The position numbers and the translations under genes were made by a program. The notes under the pieces were generated by a model. That model did not search any database. It was given only the letters and a program-made list of their open reading frames with translations, and was not told the DNA's origin. This document shows, piece after piece, positions 34,956 to 44,010 of a stretch of 64,000 nt of DNA. The stretch's first letter is position 1; the number at the start of each line of letters is the position of its first letter. Source of the stretch: Chryseobacterium sp. ON_d1 (GTDB lineage: Bacteria; Bacteroidota; Bacteroidia; Flavobacteriales; Weeksellaceae); contig NZ_BJTC01000006.1 of NCBI RefSeq assembly GCF_006829085.1, positions 62,001 to 126,000 on the forward strand. Direction: 5' to 3'.

Positions 34956-35648
34956 CTAGTTTCTTGTTTTATTATATATAATATTAGACTTTAATGTACC
35001 ATAAAATAATTTATACCCTTGGTCTTTAATCTGTTTCTTTTGAATTTTTGTTAAATATTTATACATTTCTGCAGGGCTACAATACTGTAAATAATATTTG
35101 TAAGACTGAAGTGGATTATATGAATATGAATAAAATTTAAACTTTTGGTTAGTAATATTATTAATATCTACTTTAACTTTATAGCTGATGGTTTCATGGG
35201 GCTTTATGAATATCAAGCTATTCATAATACTATAATTTATTTTTGCATTATTTATTTTAGATATTTTGTTAGAAGCTTTCCATTGGTTAATTAAATTATC
35301 GTAATTGATTTTTTGTTTTTGATATTCTTTACTTATCGAATCAAATTTATTAGGATCAACATAGTCATTCACATAGTAAGTCAGTAGATTATTATCACTT
35401 AAATTCTCAATCATTAACATCAATCCCAAGCTTGGAAAATTATCTTCATATTCTTGATAATTATCACATAGAGGTTCATATGGCCGCAAGTATTTTTTCT
35501 CCAATGGTATTACATAATTTTCTGAGGTGTTATTAGTTATAACAATATCCGCAATATTAGAATTAAAGTCTAATTTAAAGTCCAATCTAACCTGTGAATA
35601 CAAGGAGTTACTAATAATAAAAATAATTATAATAAAAATGTTTTTCAT
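34956..35648 (-). CDS. exported immunity-like protein, copy 1 (pairs with main Rhs)
   Basis: The 230-residue protein starts MKNIFIIIIFIISNSLYSQ, a signal peptide; a Met four codons earlier would overlap the Rhs stop. Family blocks are NYVIPLEKKYLRPYEPL (about residues 45-61), INYSIMNSLIFIKPHETISY (about 137), VDINNIT and KYLTKIQKKQIKDQGYKLFYGTLKSN. It begins 1 base after the rhs stop codon, so translation is likely coupled. Position directly after a polymorphic toxin is the classic immunity-gene position. No known immunity family is recognised. Confidence 0.78.
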   Translation of the reverse strand: MKNIFIIIIFIISNSLYSQVRLDFKLDFNSNIADIVITNNTSENYVIPLEKKYLRPYEPLCDNYQEYEDNFPSLGLMLMIENLSDNNLLTYYVNDYVDPNKFDSISKEYQKQKINYDNLINQWKASNKISKINNAKINYSIMNSLIFIKPHETISYKVKVDINNITNQKFKFYSYSYNPLQSYKYYLQYCSPAEMYKYLTKIQKKQIKDQGYKLFYGTLKSNIIYNKTRN

Positions 35649-35649
35649 T

Positions 35650-38600
35650 TTATTTACCAAGTTGTTTGAGTTTCTGATTATAAATATTATTCCATTCCAT
35701 TTGTAGTCGAGTATGATAACTACTTACTTTATCAATTATTTCTTGATTATACCCTGATCCTAAATTATTGATATTATAATAAAATGAGGCAGCTTCGAGT
35801 CCCGAAAACCCACACCATCTTGAACTACCTAATTTCATCTCCCAGTCAATACCCATAGTTTCCTGAAAAAAGTCAAATCCTCTTGTGCTTTTTTCAGGAG
35901 TACGAGTTGTTCTATTATAAATATCTCTAAAAAATTTATTTGCAAATACATGCCCATACATTTCATGTCCTAATGTATAAGCGAATCTAAGTATATTTGA
36001 AATATTATTCATATTTATAAGAATTCTGGTTCCTCTAGTTACACCTTGTGAGTTAATGCTAGAATCTTCCTCAAAACTGGGGTTAGTTATTAGAAATAAT
36101 TCATTTAAAGCTGGAACTTCTTTAAGTAAAATATCTTTATCATTATATTTTGCTTTCGTATTAGCTGGATCACTCCAACCTGCTTTCTTTAATTGCTCAA
36201 CCATAGAGAACAAGGCCCCAATATTTCCACCACCACCAAAATATGATTGGGCAAAGGTAATTGCCTCCAGACTTGTAAATGATAATCCTCCGGAGGATGG
36301 CTCACTTTCAGTATACCCAAACCCGCCAAAATCAGCAGAAGTACCACCGCTTCCATTAGGAACCTTCTGGCGAGGATTGAAGCTGCCACCAGCCATCTGC
36401 CACATATACGAACCTACTACCAAATGGTTCTCCATCCCTTCGTAAGGAACAGGGACGGCTTTTCTTCCATCAGGATCGATAAAGCTTACCGGATTATTTA
36501 AGGCATAGGCATAAGGTGAAAATCTTCTTGATGTTTCAGCCAATGGATCAATAACGCCCCATCGTCCGATATCAGACATATACATTCTGGCTCCGTAGTC
36601 ATTCCAGCCGGTTTCCTTTTGTAATTCTTTACCATTGTACTGGTAATTATACGATGGGTTGAATCCTATCGTATTGTATCCCAAATGTTTTAACCCAAAA
36701 GGATAGTAGTTGTTTTCTTCAAGAGCTTCTGCGCTGCCGCCGGCATTTTTAAAATAGCTGAGGCGTACATTTCCCAGATGATCGGTATAGCTGTAAATAT
36801 ACTTATTATTTTCAAAATTATAATACCCTTCCGAAGTGGGAACAAATTTTAAAACAGGAGATTCTGTTCCTTTTTTACTTGTTGTGGTTTCGTATTGAAA
36901 ACCATCCAGGTATTCTGTAATATTGGATGTAAGTTCTGTAGCAGTACCAAAGGGATTGAAGGGAGTGTAGTTATACACTTTCCTTACTTTCGTTCCATCT
37001 GCACGATACGTATAGATTGTATTTTCATTAATAATCCCTGTACGTGTCTGTAATCCCTTATCAAATTTGATATAATACGGGAGGTTCAGGAAGTTATAAT
37101 CAATCTGCAAGACCCCTTTGTCCTTATGATCGGTCATATTGCCATTATCATCATAAGAGATTATATTTCCTGATCCATCAGGATACCCATCATAGTTGGT
37201 GGAAGTATCAGTGACAGAATTTAACCTGTTCCCGGTATAATTGTAGGTAAGGTCATCCATAAGGGCAGCCATTCCTGACATTCCTGTATTTCTCTTAAGC
37301 GAAGTGATATTGCTCCCGGAATCATATTCCACGGTTTCATTATAAAACCCATTTTGAGGAGCAGAAGCATTAGGTTCAGAATAAATTCCTTTCTTTAGCC
37401 TGTTTAAAGCATCATATTGGTAATTATACTGCCTTAATACATTATCCGTAGAAGTTTTCCAGGTTACTTCCGTTATATTCCCGTTATATTTTGCCGGGGA
37501 ATTGGCGGTATTCTGGGGGGTGGTATATTTCAGCTCAAATCCAAACAGCTTTGTCCCTAGTTGAGCCGGATCGTTCAGTTTGGTGAGCTTGCCCCGGATA
37601 TCATAGGCATAATCTATACTTTGCAGGTTGTTTCCTACCTTTTTGTTGCTGATCTGTGAGAGTTCATTATACGTATTTTCCGCCAGCAGTTCCTGTGGCT
37701 GGCTGCCTACCTGGTGCCATTTCTTTTTCAGGCGGTTTTTACTGTCATATTCATAAACCTGGCTGATGGTTTTCTCTGTATCGGCACTGACTCTTTTATG
37801 GTATACCCTGGTTTGTTTCACAACGCCTGCAAAATCAAATTCTGTCTCTGTTTTTGTGTAGCCGCCAAGATGATTGACAGAATAAGCACCGATAGCCATG
37901 CCTTTGGTATTATAATAAGCAAAGCTTTTAGTCCAGTTATTATCCTCGATATTTTTGATAAGACTAAGGGTAAGTAACCCTTTTGTACTGACAGAAGTTA
38001 GATCAGTAATTACATTTTGTCCCAATATGGCTGCTGGAAAGGCAGGATTAAAACTGTAAGCGGGATAGGTATCATAATAATTGATACTTAATATGGTAAT
38101 ATTCCCGCTTGGAAAAGCATTCTGAGTATAGAAAACCTGCATTCCGTTTGCGGTAAATGAAGTATCGCTCCTTGATTCATTATTTTCAGCATTTACCGTC
38201 ACATTGTTGATATTATTCTGCAGCATGCCCCGTGAATCTTCGCTCGGAAAAAAACCAGAATACAGCACTCTTCCCCATTTATCATACTTGGTAAACATCC
38301 ATCCTTTCGCAGAAAAAGTATTGTTTACGGTTCTCAGTTTAGCATCCTGTGTCATAATTACCCTGTCCTGCTGATCATAGATGATGTATTCCCAGCCTTT
38401 ACCGGGAAGCTTTTTCTCTACCTGTCTTCCCTGGGAATCATAATGATATTGATAACACAGGTTATCCAGCATAGCAGTGGTAAGGGGGGCTGAAGCAGAC
38501 ATCCCGGCAGATGCCAGCGGAGGTATGACATAGGCGAGGTTTCCGAACTCATCATAGATATAATATGTATCTATGGGTTTTGTCCCGTCATTTTTCCTTA

Positions 38601-39234
38601 CCAATACGGTTTTACCGGAGCCGTTTGTAAACTCAGTGGTCGTATTGCCATCTCCATCTGTTGCGATGCTCTTTGAAAGCTGATTGGGAGCATAATCAGG
38701 GTTGTAGCTCAGTGTATAAGAAGTGGCATTGTTCACCCATGAGGTGACCACAGTTATTTTTCTGACCTGATCTCCGGAAGCATTTCCGGAAACGGCAAGC
38801 TGCAAAGGGTGGGAAGCCCATGCATTCCCTGCGGGAATCACCTGTTTTATCCGTCCGGAGATATCATTCTGAAATATTTTTTCGGAATATATTTTCTCTG
38901 ACCCATACACCGCATTGGCATTGGCAAGCGGAGCGGAATAAATAGCTCCGCCCTGTGATCCGGACTGGGGAACAGGAAGAAAACTTTTTACCTGCCTGTC
39001 ATAATTGTCATATTCTATATGCTGAACAATATCCTTTCCGGAAGGAGTCGCTCCAATAGAAATTACCTGTTTATTTCTTCCGAATCCATCTGCATACTGC
39101 ACCGTTTCACTTTTTTTGGTACACGTTTCATCCAGGCAGGTTTTGCTGTATATATAATTTTCAGCCGGGCTCAGTGTCTGGGCATCTATAAACAATGCCA
39201 ACCCTAAGCTCACTGTTGTTAATATTCTTTTCAT
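35650..39234 (-). CDS. Rhs/YD-repeat polymorphic toxin with putative metallopeptidase tip
   Basis: The 1194-residue protein has a signal peptide (MKRILTTVSLGLALFIDAQ). The N-terminal part resembles DUF6443 (LSPAENYIYSKTC, QYADGFGRNKQVISIGATP). YD repeats fill the middle (YDEFGNLAYV, YDSQGRQVEKK, YDYNGNMTDHKDKG-like units). The conserved Rhs-core end [53 protein letters not shown] and [16 protein letters not shown] follows. A 93-residue linker and a 168-residue tip come last; the tip has GHEMYGHVFANKFFRD and a WEMKLGSS block. The core should form a shell that delivers the tip to a neighbouring cell. Secretion mechanism is not certain. Confidence 0.88.
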   Translation of the reverse strand: MKRILTTVSLGLALFIDAQTLSPAENYIYSKTCLDETCTKKSETVQYADGFGRNKQVISIGATPSGKDIVQHIEYDNYDRQVKSFLPVPQSGSQGGAIYSAPLANANAVYGSEKIYSEKIFQNDISGRIKQVIPAGNAWASHPLQLAVSGNASGDQVRKITVVTSWVNNATSYTLSYNPDYAPNQLSKSIATDGDGNTTTEFTNGSGKTVLVRKNDGTKPIDTYYIYDEFGNLAYVIPPLASAGMSASAPLTTAMLDNLCYQYHYDSQGRQVEKKLPGKGWEYIIYDQQDRVIMTQDAKLRTVNNTFSAKGWMFTKYDKWGRVLYSGFFPSEDSRGMLQNNINNVTVNAENNESRSDTSFTANGMQVFYTQNAFPSGNITILSINYYDTYPAYSFNPAFPAAILGQNVITDLTSVSTKGLLTLSLIKNIEDNNWTKSFAYYNTKGMAIGAYSVNHLGGYTKTETEFDFAGVVKQTRVYHKRVSADTEKTISQVYEYDSKNRLKKKWHQVGSQPQELLAENTYNELSQISNKKVGNNLQSIDYAYDIRGKLTKLNDPAQLGTKLFGFELKYTTPQNTANSPAKYNGNITEVTWKTSTDNVLRQYNYQYDALNRLKKGIYSEPNASAPQNGFYNETVEYDSGSNITSLKRNTGMSGMAALMDDLTYNYTGNRLNSVTDTSTNYDGYPDGSGNIISYDDNGNMTDHKDKGVLQIDYNFLNLPYYIKFDKGLQTRTGIINENTIYTYRADGTKVRKVYNYTPFNPFGTATELTSNITEYLDGFQYETTTSKKGTESPVLKFVPTSEGYYNFENNKYIYSYTDHLGNVRLSYFKNAGGSAEALEENNYYPFGLKHLGYNTIGFNPSYNYQYNGKELQKETGWNDYGARMYMSDIGRWGVIDPLAETSRRFSPYAYALNNPVSFIDPDGRKAVPVPYEGMENHLVVGSYMWQMAGGSFNPRQKVPNGSGGTSADFGGFGYTESEPSSGGLSFTSLEAITFAQSYFGGGGNIGALFSMVEQLKKAGWSDPANTKAKYNDKDILLKEVPALNELFLITNPSFEEDSSINSQGVTRGTRILINMNNISNILRFAYTLGHEMYGHVFANKFFRDIYNRTTRTPEKSTRGFDFFQETMGIDWEMKLGSSRWCGFSGLEAASFYYNINNLGSGYNQEIIDKVSSYHTRLQMEWNNIYNQKLKQLGK

Positions 39235-39246
39235 GATCATTTGTTC

Positions 39247-41940
39247 TTATTGTTTATAGTGATATTGATATGTTTTCAGTGTTTTACCGTCCTGGTCCAC
39301 TACCTTTTCAAGCCTTCCGGCTTTATCGTAGGTATACATTTCTTTTGCTCCGTTAGGGGCTGTTACAGAAGTCATCCCTGTGAAGATATCCCAGGTATAG
39401 GTAGTGACATTGAAGTCTTTCACTGCACTGCTGGTCCGCAGGTTTTCAAGAGCCGTTTTCAAAGCTCCTTCATTTTCCGGGGTTGCAGAATTGGAGGCTG
39501 TTACTGCATTCTGTACGGCAGGCAGTGAAATAATCTGAGCATAGGAAGCTCCCTCAATTTTTGCAATAGGCTGGGTATTGTTATATCCATATACAACAGC
39601 GGTTGGAATCCCTTTAGGCGTTTTGGTTTCTACGGGATTTCCATAGCTGTCATAATTACTGAAAATTACTTTCGTCTGTGCTGACTGGTTCTGCATTTCA
39701 TATGAATTCACAGAGGTTACCTGAAGCGATGCCGGATTATCATATTTGGTTTCTGCTTTACTGACTAATTTCCCGTTTATTTTTACTTCTGTTGCTAAAG
39801 GAGAAGAAAGGATACGGGCATTTACCAGTTTGGTATTATTAAGTTCAGAAGAGTATTTGATATTTTTTTCGGTTACTGTTCCGTCCGGAGCTGTAACCTT
39901 TGTATAAACAGGCTCAAAATTAACAGGGCTGTAAGTCACTTCAGAGGTGTTTTCCAATGCTGACCCATCGCTGAAAAATGTTTTTGAAGTTGTCTTTGCA
40001 GACTGTGTCCAGGATGATTTGCTTGTTGTTCCGTCACATAGGGTGTATTCTGGTGTACTATTGATTTCAGTGAGTACATAGTCTGTATTTTCATTTGAAA
40101 CCAATTGGTTCTGATTATTATAGATTTCTTTCTTATACAGTAATCCTCCTGAAACGATATTATAATGAGGCCTTGTCCCATTTCCCGTAAAATCTTTTGG
40201 AGTTTTGAAGTAATATTGGGTATATCCAAGATTATTAGAATCTCCATATATTTCTTTTACATTGTTATATAAGATAACCGAATTCAGATAATCATATTCC
40301 TGGGACTGGCAGGTTTCCAGTGTAAAGTAGTCCCCACTTGAATTCATGGCATTGTCAAACGCATTATATTCATAGTTAATGCTTTTTTTCAGGGTATTAT
40401 CATCATAATATTCTATCCTTCTTATTCTGGCTCCTGTAGCCACTGTTTTAGCATTTCTGTAAGGTGGTGGATCCGTCTGGATTTTCCCAATATTAAAGCC
40501 GCCATTTCCAAAACCAGTATTCACTTCTATTGTATAAGTTCCTGGTGTCAATAAATATTTCGGCATTTCACTACTGGTGATCACTGTTCCTCCTTTTTTA
40601 ATAACATAGGTGATCTTGTAATTATAAGTATCAGGATCATCATGAATACCGAGATGATACTGGTCTTTATAGAATACATAATCATCTTTTCCAATAAAAA
40701 TAGCCCTCGGCTCATCTACCTGAAAAGTATAGATACGGCTGATATTGGTATCAAAAAACACATTATCATAAACATATCTCTGTATTTCAGGATATTTAAT
40801 TGAATAATTATCAGCTCCGGGGTAGCTGACAGCAGTGTAGACTTCATTGGCATCATATTGATATCTGATACGACCTCCTTCTGGCAGTTTCATTTCCGCC
40901 AGGGCTCCGATCATTTGTGAAGGAGAGACACTTGAACTTTCATATTGAAAAGAATAACTTCCGATTGTATTCTGGTCTTTATCAACTTGGTACAGGTTTG
41001 ACAGGATTCTTTTTTCTTCTGCCTGATTATTGTTAATTGTGGAATATTCAAATTTATATTTAGACACCTGCCTTCCTGAATTATCCATCAGAGAAATACT
41101 TTGTATTTTATTGGGATCACTGTTTCCGTGATCTTCCCAATAAGGTTCATACATATTTTCAAAAGCGATTTTTCCAAAGATACTTGTAACTGTTGTCAGG
41201 TTGCAAGTCTGATATTTTACAAATGTTCCGCTATATCTGGTGTCTTTCTGATACACAAGACTTACAATTTCAACATTATTTTCATCCAGAATTCTGCTCA
41301 GATAAAACGCAGATCTGTAATTGGTTTTATAGCTGTCCCTCGAAGCTATACTGTAATTGTCGTATATATATTTGAATCCTTTATCATCCGTCAGTTTGAA
41401 TGATTCCAGGATAAGGGTTGCTGTATTGGCAGTCCTGGTAAATTCTATTTTAACATTATTTCCTGAGATATTGTTAAGTGTAAAGGTATTGTTGATCGTA
41501 TCCCTTACAAACTTAAACTTCCCGGAACTTCCCGGCAGATAGTAGTGATACACATCATCAAAGGCATTCTTCTTATAATCGGGTTTTGAGGCATTATCAT
41601 ACTTTTCATCCACATCACTGTTGATTACTCTGGAAATAATTCCGACCTTTGAAAGTGACCAGCCCAATCCTGCTTCACCAGCAGGCTTTTTTAACCCCAC
41701 ATTGTATACATGATTACTCAATCCAAAAGGAATACTAAGATTCTTATTGCTGGTAGGTAAAGTAAGCAAGGGAATGGATATTTCCGGTATGCCTGTCGCT
41801 AAAGAAACAGGGGTATTGGAATAAGAGGTAAAAGAAGAGGCTGAAGGCACCGGAACTGGTGTACTACCGAAATTTCGTTCTATCTGAGCCTTTCCCAATC
41901 CATAGATTAAAATAAATAGTAATAGTACTTTTTTCATCAT
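39247..41940 (-). CDS. YD-repeat partner protein of the Rhs operon
   Basis: The 897-residue exported protein (signal MMKKVLLLFILIYGLGKAQ) opens with TPVPVPSASSFTSYSNTPVSLATGIPEISIPL and LSKVGIISRVINSDVDEKY, the start seen in Bacteroidota proteins that precede Rhs genes. Beta-rich repeats follow, and YD-type units appear at the end (VVYGYNNTQPIAKIEG, MYTYDKAGRLEKVVDQDGKTL). It ends 7-12 bases before the Rhs start. By analogy with TcB-TcC pairs, this protein and the Rhs protein could together form one hollow shell; this is inference. Confidence 0.8.
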   Translation of the reverse strand: MMKKVLLLFILIYGLGKAQIERNFGSTPVPVPSASSFTSYSNTPVSLATGIPEISIPLLTLPTSNKNLSIPFGLSNHVYNVGLKKPAGEAGLGWSLSKVGIISRVINSDVDEKYDNASKPDYKKNAFDDVYHYYLPGSSGKFKFVRDTINNTFTLNNISGNNVKIEFTRTANTATLILESFKLTDDKGFKYIYDNYSIASRDSYKTNYRSAFYLSRILDENNVEIVSLVYQKDTRYSGTFVKYQTCNLTTVTSIFGKIAFENMYEPYWEDHGNSDPNKIQSISLMDNSGRQVSKYKFEYSTINNNQAEEKRILSNLYQVDKDQNTIGSYSFQYESSSVSPSQMIGALAEMKLPEGGRIRYQYDANEVYTAVSYPGADNYSIKYPEIQRYVYDNVFFDTNISRIYTFQVDEPRAIFIGKDDYVFYKDQYHLGIHDDPDTYNYKITYVIKKGGTVITSSEMPKYLLTPGTYTIEVNTGFGNGGFNIGKIQTDPPPYRNAKTVATGARIRRIEYYDDNTLKKSINYEYNAFDNAMNSSGDYFTLETCQSQEYDYLNSVILYNNVKEIYGDSNNLGYTQYYFKTPKDFTGNGTRPHYNIVSGGLLYKKEIYNNQNQLVSNENTDYVLTEINSTPEYTLCDGTTSKSSWTQSAKTTSKTFFSDGSALENTSEVTYSPVNFEPVYTKVTAPDGTVTEKNIKYSSELNNTKLVNARILSSPLATEVKINGKLVSKAETKYDNPASLQVTSVNSYEMQNQSAQTKVIFSNYDSYGNPVETKTPKGIPTAVVYGYNNTQPIAKIEGASYAQIISLPAVQNAVTASNSATPENEGALKTALENLRTSSAVKDFNVTTYTWDIFTGMTSVTAPNGAKEMYTYDKAGRLEKVVDQDGKTLKTYQYHYKQ

Positions 41941-41942
41941 GT

Positions 41943-43532
41943 TTATTTCTTAATTAATTTAGCATTCGCCGTTTTGTTGCTATCCGTTTTAATGGTCACC
42001 AAATAAGCTCCCTGTACAAGTGCCTGGGTATTGATCTTAGTCACTTTGTTCTTTGTTTTAATACTCTGCAACTGTCTTCCACTCATGTCATACAAAAGAA
42101 TATCTGCATCCTTGAAATCAAAACCAATTTCTACATATGCATAATCAGACACTGGATTCGGATAGATTTTGATATCGTATTTCTCAATTAACTGGTCAAC
42201 CTGTTTGTCTCCCAGTTTCACGATCTTCCAATTTTCTTTTCCAAGCTCTTCTGCACTGGTTCCGGCCAGAATAATAGAACCGTCTCTGTTCAGCTTTAAA
42301 TCGGAAAGTCTCTCTTCCTTCTTTCTGGATTCTCCTTTTACATGTTTTCTCCACTGCTCATTTCCATTCTGGTCAAGGTATAACATCCAGAACGTTTCAT
42401 CGTCGGTTTCTACTCTTCCCTCAGACTGAGTATAACCTCCCAATAAAATTGCTTTGGAAGATTTGTCATCCGCAGAATGAAGAACACTCATGCCCATCAG
42501 AATATCACGGTTTTTGAAATTGTAAGATTTCTGCCACTGTTCATCGCCTCTGTCATTTAAGGAAATCAGCCAAAGGTCTGTTCCTTCTTCCAGTCCTACC
42601 GCTTTATTTCCTGATCTTTCTGATCTGGATTCTCCACCGATAATGAATCCGGTTGAGGTAAATGCAAGGGTTCTGATATGATCATCACCTTTTCCTCCGA
42701 AATTCTTTTCCCATTCAACTTTTCCGTTTTTATCCAGCTTTACGATCCAGTAATCGCCTTCGCCAAAGTTGTCGCTTTGTTTTTGTACCGTTGTCAGATG
42801 TCGGGTGTCGGATGTATTTTGAGGACTTTGTACAGCTGAACTTCTTGAATACATTCCTAGTAAAGCTCCTCCGTCTTTTGTTGGAATCATCTTCTCCACC
42901 TCATCCAATCCTTTTCCACCTAAAATAAGCTGTGAAAGTTCTTTTCCGTCCTTGTCCAGTTTTGTAATCAAAACATCCTTGGAACCGTAGCCTTTTGCAG
43001 CGTTTTGTATGTTACCCGCGACAAAGAATCCCAAATCGGTAGTCTGGATAACCGCTCTGGCTTCTTCATCAGAAGAGCTGCCTAAGGTCTTCTGCCATAA
43101 TTCATCTCCAAACTCATTGATCCTGATCAGCCAGATATCGGATCCTCCTTTGGAATCTTCTTTTTTATCCAGCCCTTTCCCTGAATAAGAAGTTCCTGCC
43201 AGAAGAAATCCTCCGTCCTGTGTGGTAACAGTGGCTGACAGATAATCATGGTTTTGTCCTGAGAAATATTTTTCCCAGATTTCTTCTCCCTGCTGATTCA
43301 GCTTGATCAGATGAAAATCATAACCGTTGTTCTGCTTACTTCCAGTCTCCAGCTTTCCGCTTCCTGACTGTATAGAACTTCCTGTAATTAGGTATTGCTG
43401 ATCGATGGTTGTGGTGATCTGGCTCAGGAAATCCTGGGTAGAGGATTTGATGTCTTTCTGCCATACCACTTCCTGGGCTGATGTGCCCAGATAAGCGCAT
43501 AAGGTGAGCGCTCCGAGATAGATTTTTTTCAT
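41943..43532 (-). CDS. T9SS-sorted beta-propeller-like protein, first gene of the Rhs operon
   Basis: The 529-residue protein has a signal peptide (IYLGALTLCAYLGTSAQ) and seven or so repeats of the form GGYDxxLIKLNxxGEEIWEKxxGGxxxD (for example GSDIWLIRINEFGDELWQKT), typical of a beta-propeller. A type A T9SS C-terminal sorting domain covers about residues 455-529 (KIYPNPVSDYAYVEIGF, LYDMSGRQLQSI, GAYLVTIKTD). Such domains direct proteins through the type IX system to the cell surface. The stop is 2 bases before the next start, so it is co-transcribed with the Rhs genes. Confidence 0.9.
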   Translation of the reverse strand: MKKIYLGALTLCAYLGTSAQEVVWQKDIKSSTQDFLSQITTTIDQQYLITGSSIQSGSGKLETGSKQNNGYDFHLIKLNQQGEEIWEKYFSGQNHDYLSATVTTQDGGFLLAGTSYSGKGLDKKEDSKGGSDIWLIRINEFGDELWQKTLGSSSDEEARAVIQTTDLGFFVAGNIQNAAKGYGSKDVLITKLDKDGKELSQLILGGKGLDEVEKMIPTKDGGALLGMYSRSSAVQSPQNTSDTRHLTTVQKQSDNFGEGDYWIVKLDKNGKVEWEKNFGGKGDDHIRTLAFTSTGFIIGGESRSERSGNKAVGLEEGTDLWLISLNDRGDEQWQKSYNFKNRDILMGMSVLHSADDKSSKAILLGGYTQSEGRVETDDETFWMLYLDQNGNEQWRKHVKGESRKKEERLSDLKLNRDGSIILAGTSAEELGKENWKIVKLGDKQVDQLIEKYDIKIYPNPVSDYAYVEIGFDFKDADILLYDMSGRQLQSIKTKNKVTKINTQALVQGAYLVTIKTDSNKTANAKLIKK

Positions 43533-43939
43533 TCCCGTGTTTTTTAAGTTAACATTGTTTATAGTGACAGATCATGGTTAAAATCCAATTCTCTTATAAT
43601 ATACTAAGAATCAGAGATCTTTATAGTGTAAAAATATTTCAAAACTATTCAAAATAATATTCTTTTAAGGCAAAAAATATTGTATTTCAATGTGTACACA
43701 TTGAAACTCTTATCTGTACACATTAAATTGATTTTGAATATTTTAAAAGTAACTGAAGAATATCCGCCGAATGAATATAATTGAATAAAAATTTCATAGT
43801 TATTGTTTTTTTTAGCCATAATTTGACTACGTTATAAAACTTTGCAAATTTAACGTTTTTTAACATATCTGTACACATATGATCCTGATGTAATACAAAA
43901 ATATTTCTTTGAAGCGACAGAACATGTCGTATAAAAATA
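43533..43939 (-). promoter_or_regulatory. upstream region of the Rhs operon with palindromic operator candidates
   Basis: No gene is supported here. A perfect 22-base palindrome (TTTCAATGTGTACACATTGAAA) covers 43685-43706, and the octamer TGTGTACA (or its complement TGTACACA) recurs at 43715-43722 and 43870-43877. The first site is about 155 bases upstream of the operon start codon. An 83-codon frame in this region is AT-driven and not accepted as a gene. Confidence 0.55.
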
Positions 43940-43972
43940 AAAAAGGGCCAACTCAAAAGAATTGACCCTTCC
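43940..43972 (-). terminator. terminator of the RND efflux operon
   Basis: On the minus strand AAGGGTCAATTC pairs with GAGTTGGCCCTT through a TTTT-containing loop (one G-T pair), and a T run follows. It lies 39 bases after the outer-membrane factor stop. Confidence 0.85.
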
Positions 43973-44010
43973 AAAAAACATTAACTGTTTATTGATAGAA
44001 TTATGATGTT

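Noticed and set aside
30685..43532. Insertion sequence or integrase driving the Rhs island
   Set aside because: No transposase or integrase fragment was found; array structure is explained by homologous recombination in the linker.
43723..43974. 83-codon minus-strand reading frame upstream of the Rhs operon
   Set aside because: It overlaps the efflux terminator and operator candidates, has an AT-driven composition and no recognisable domain.
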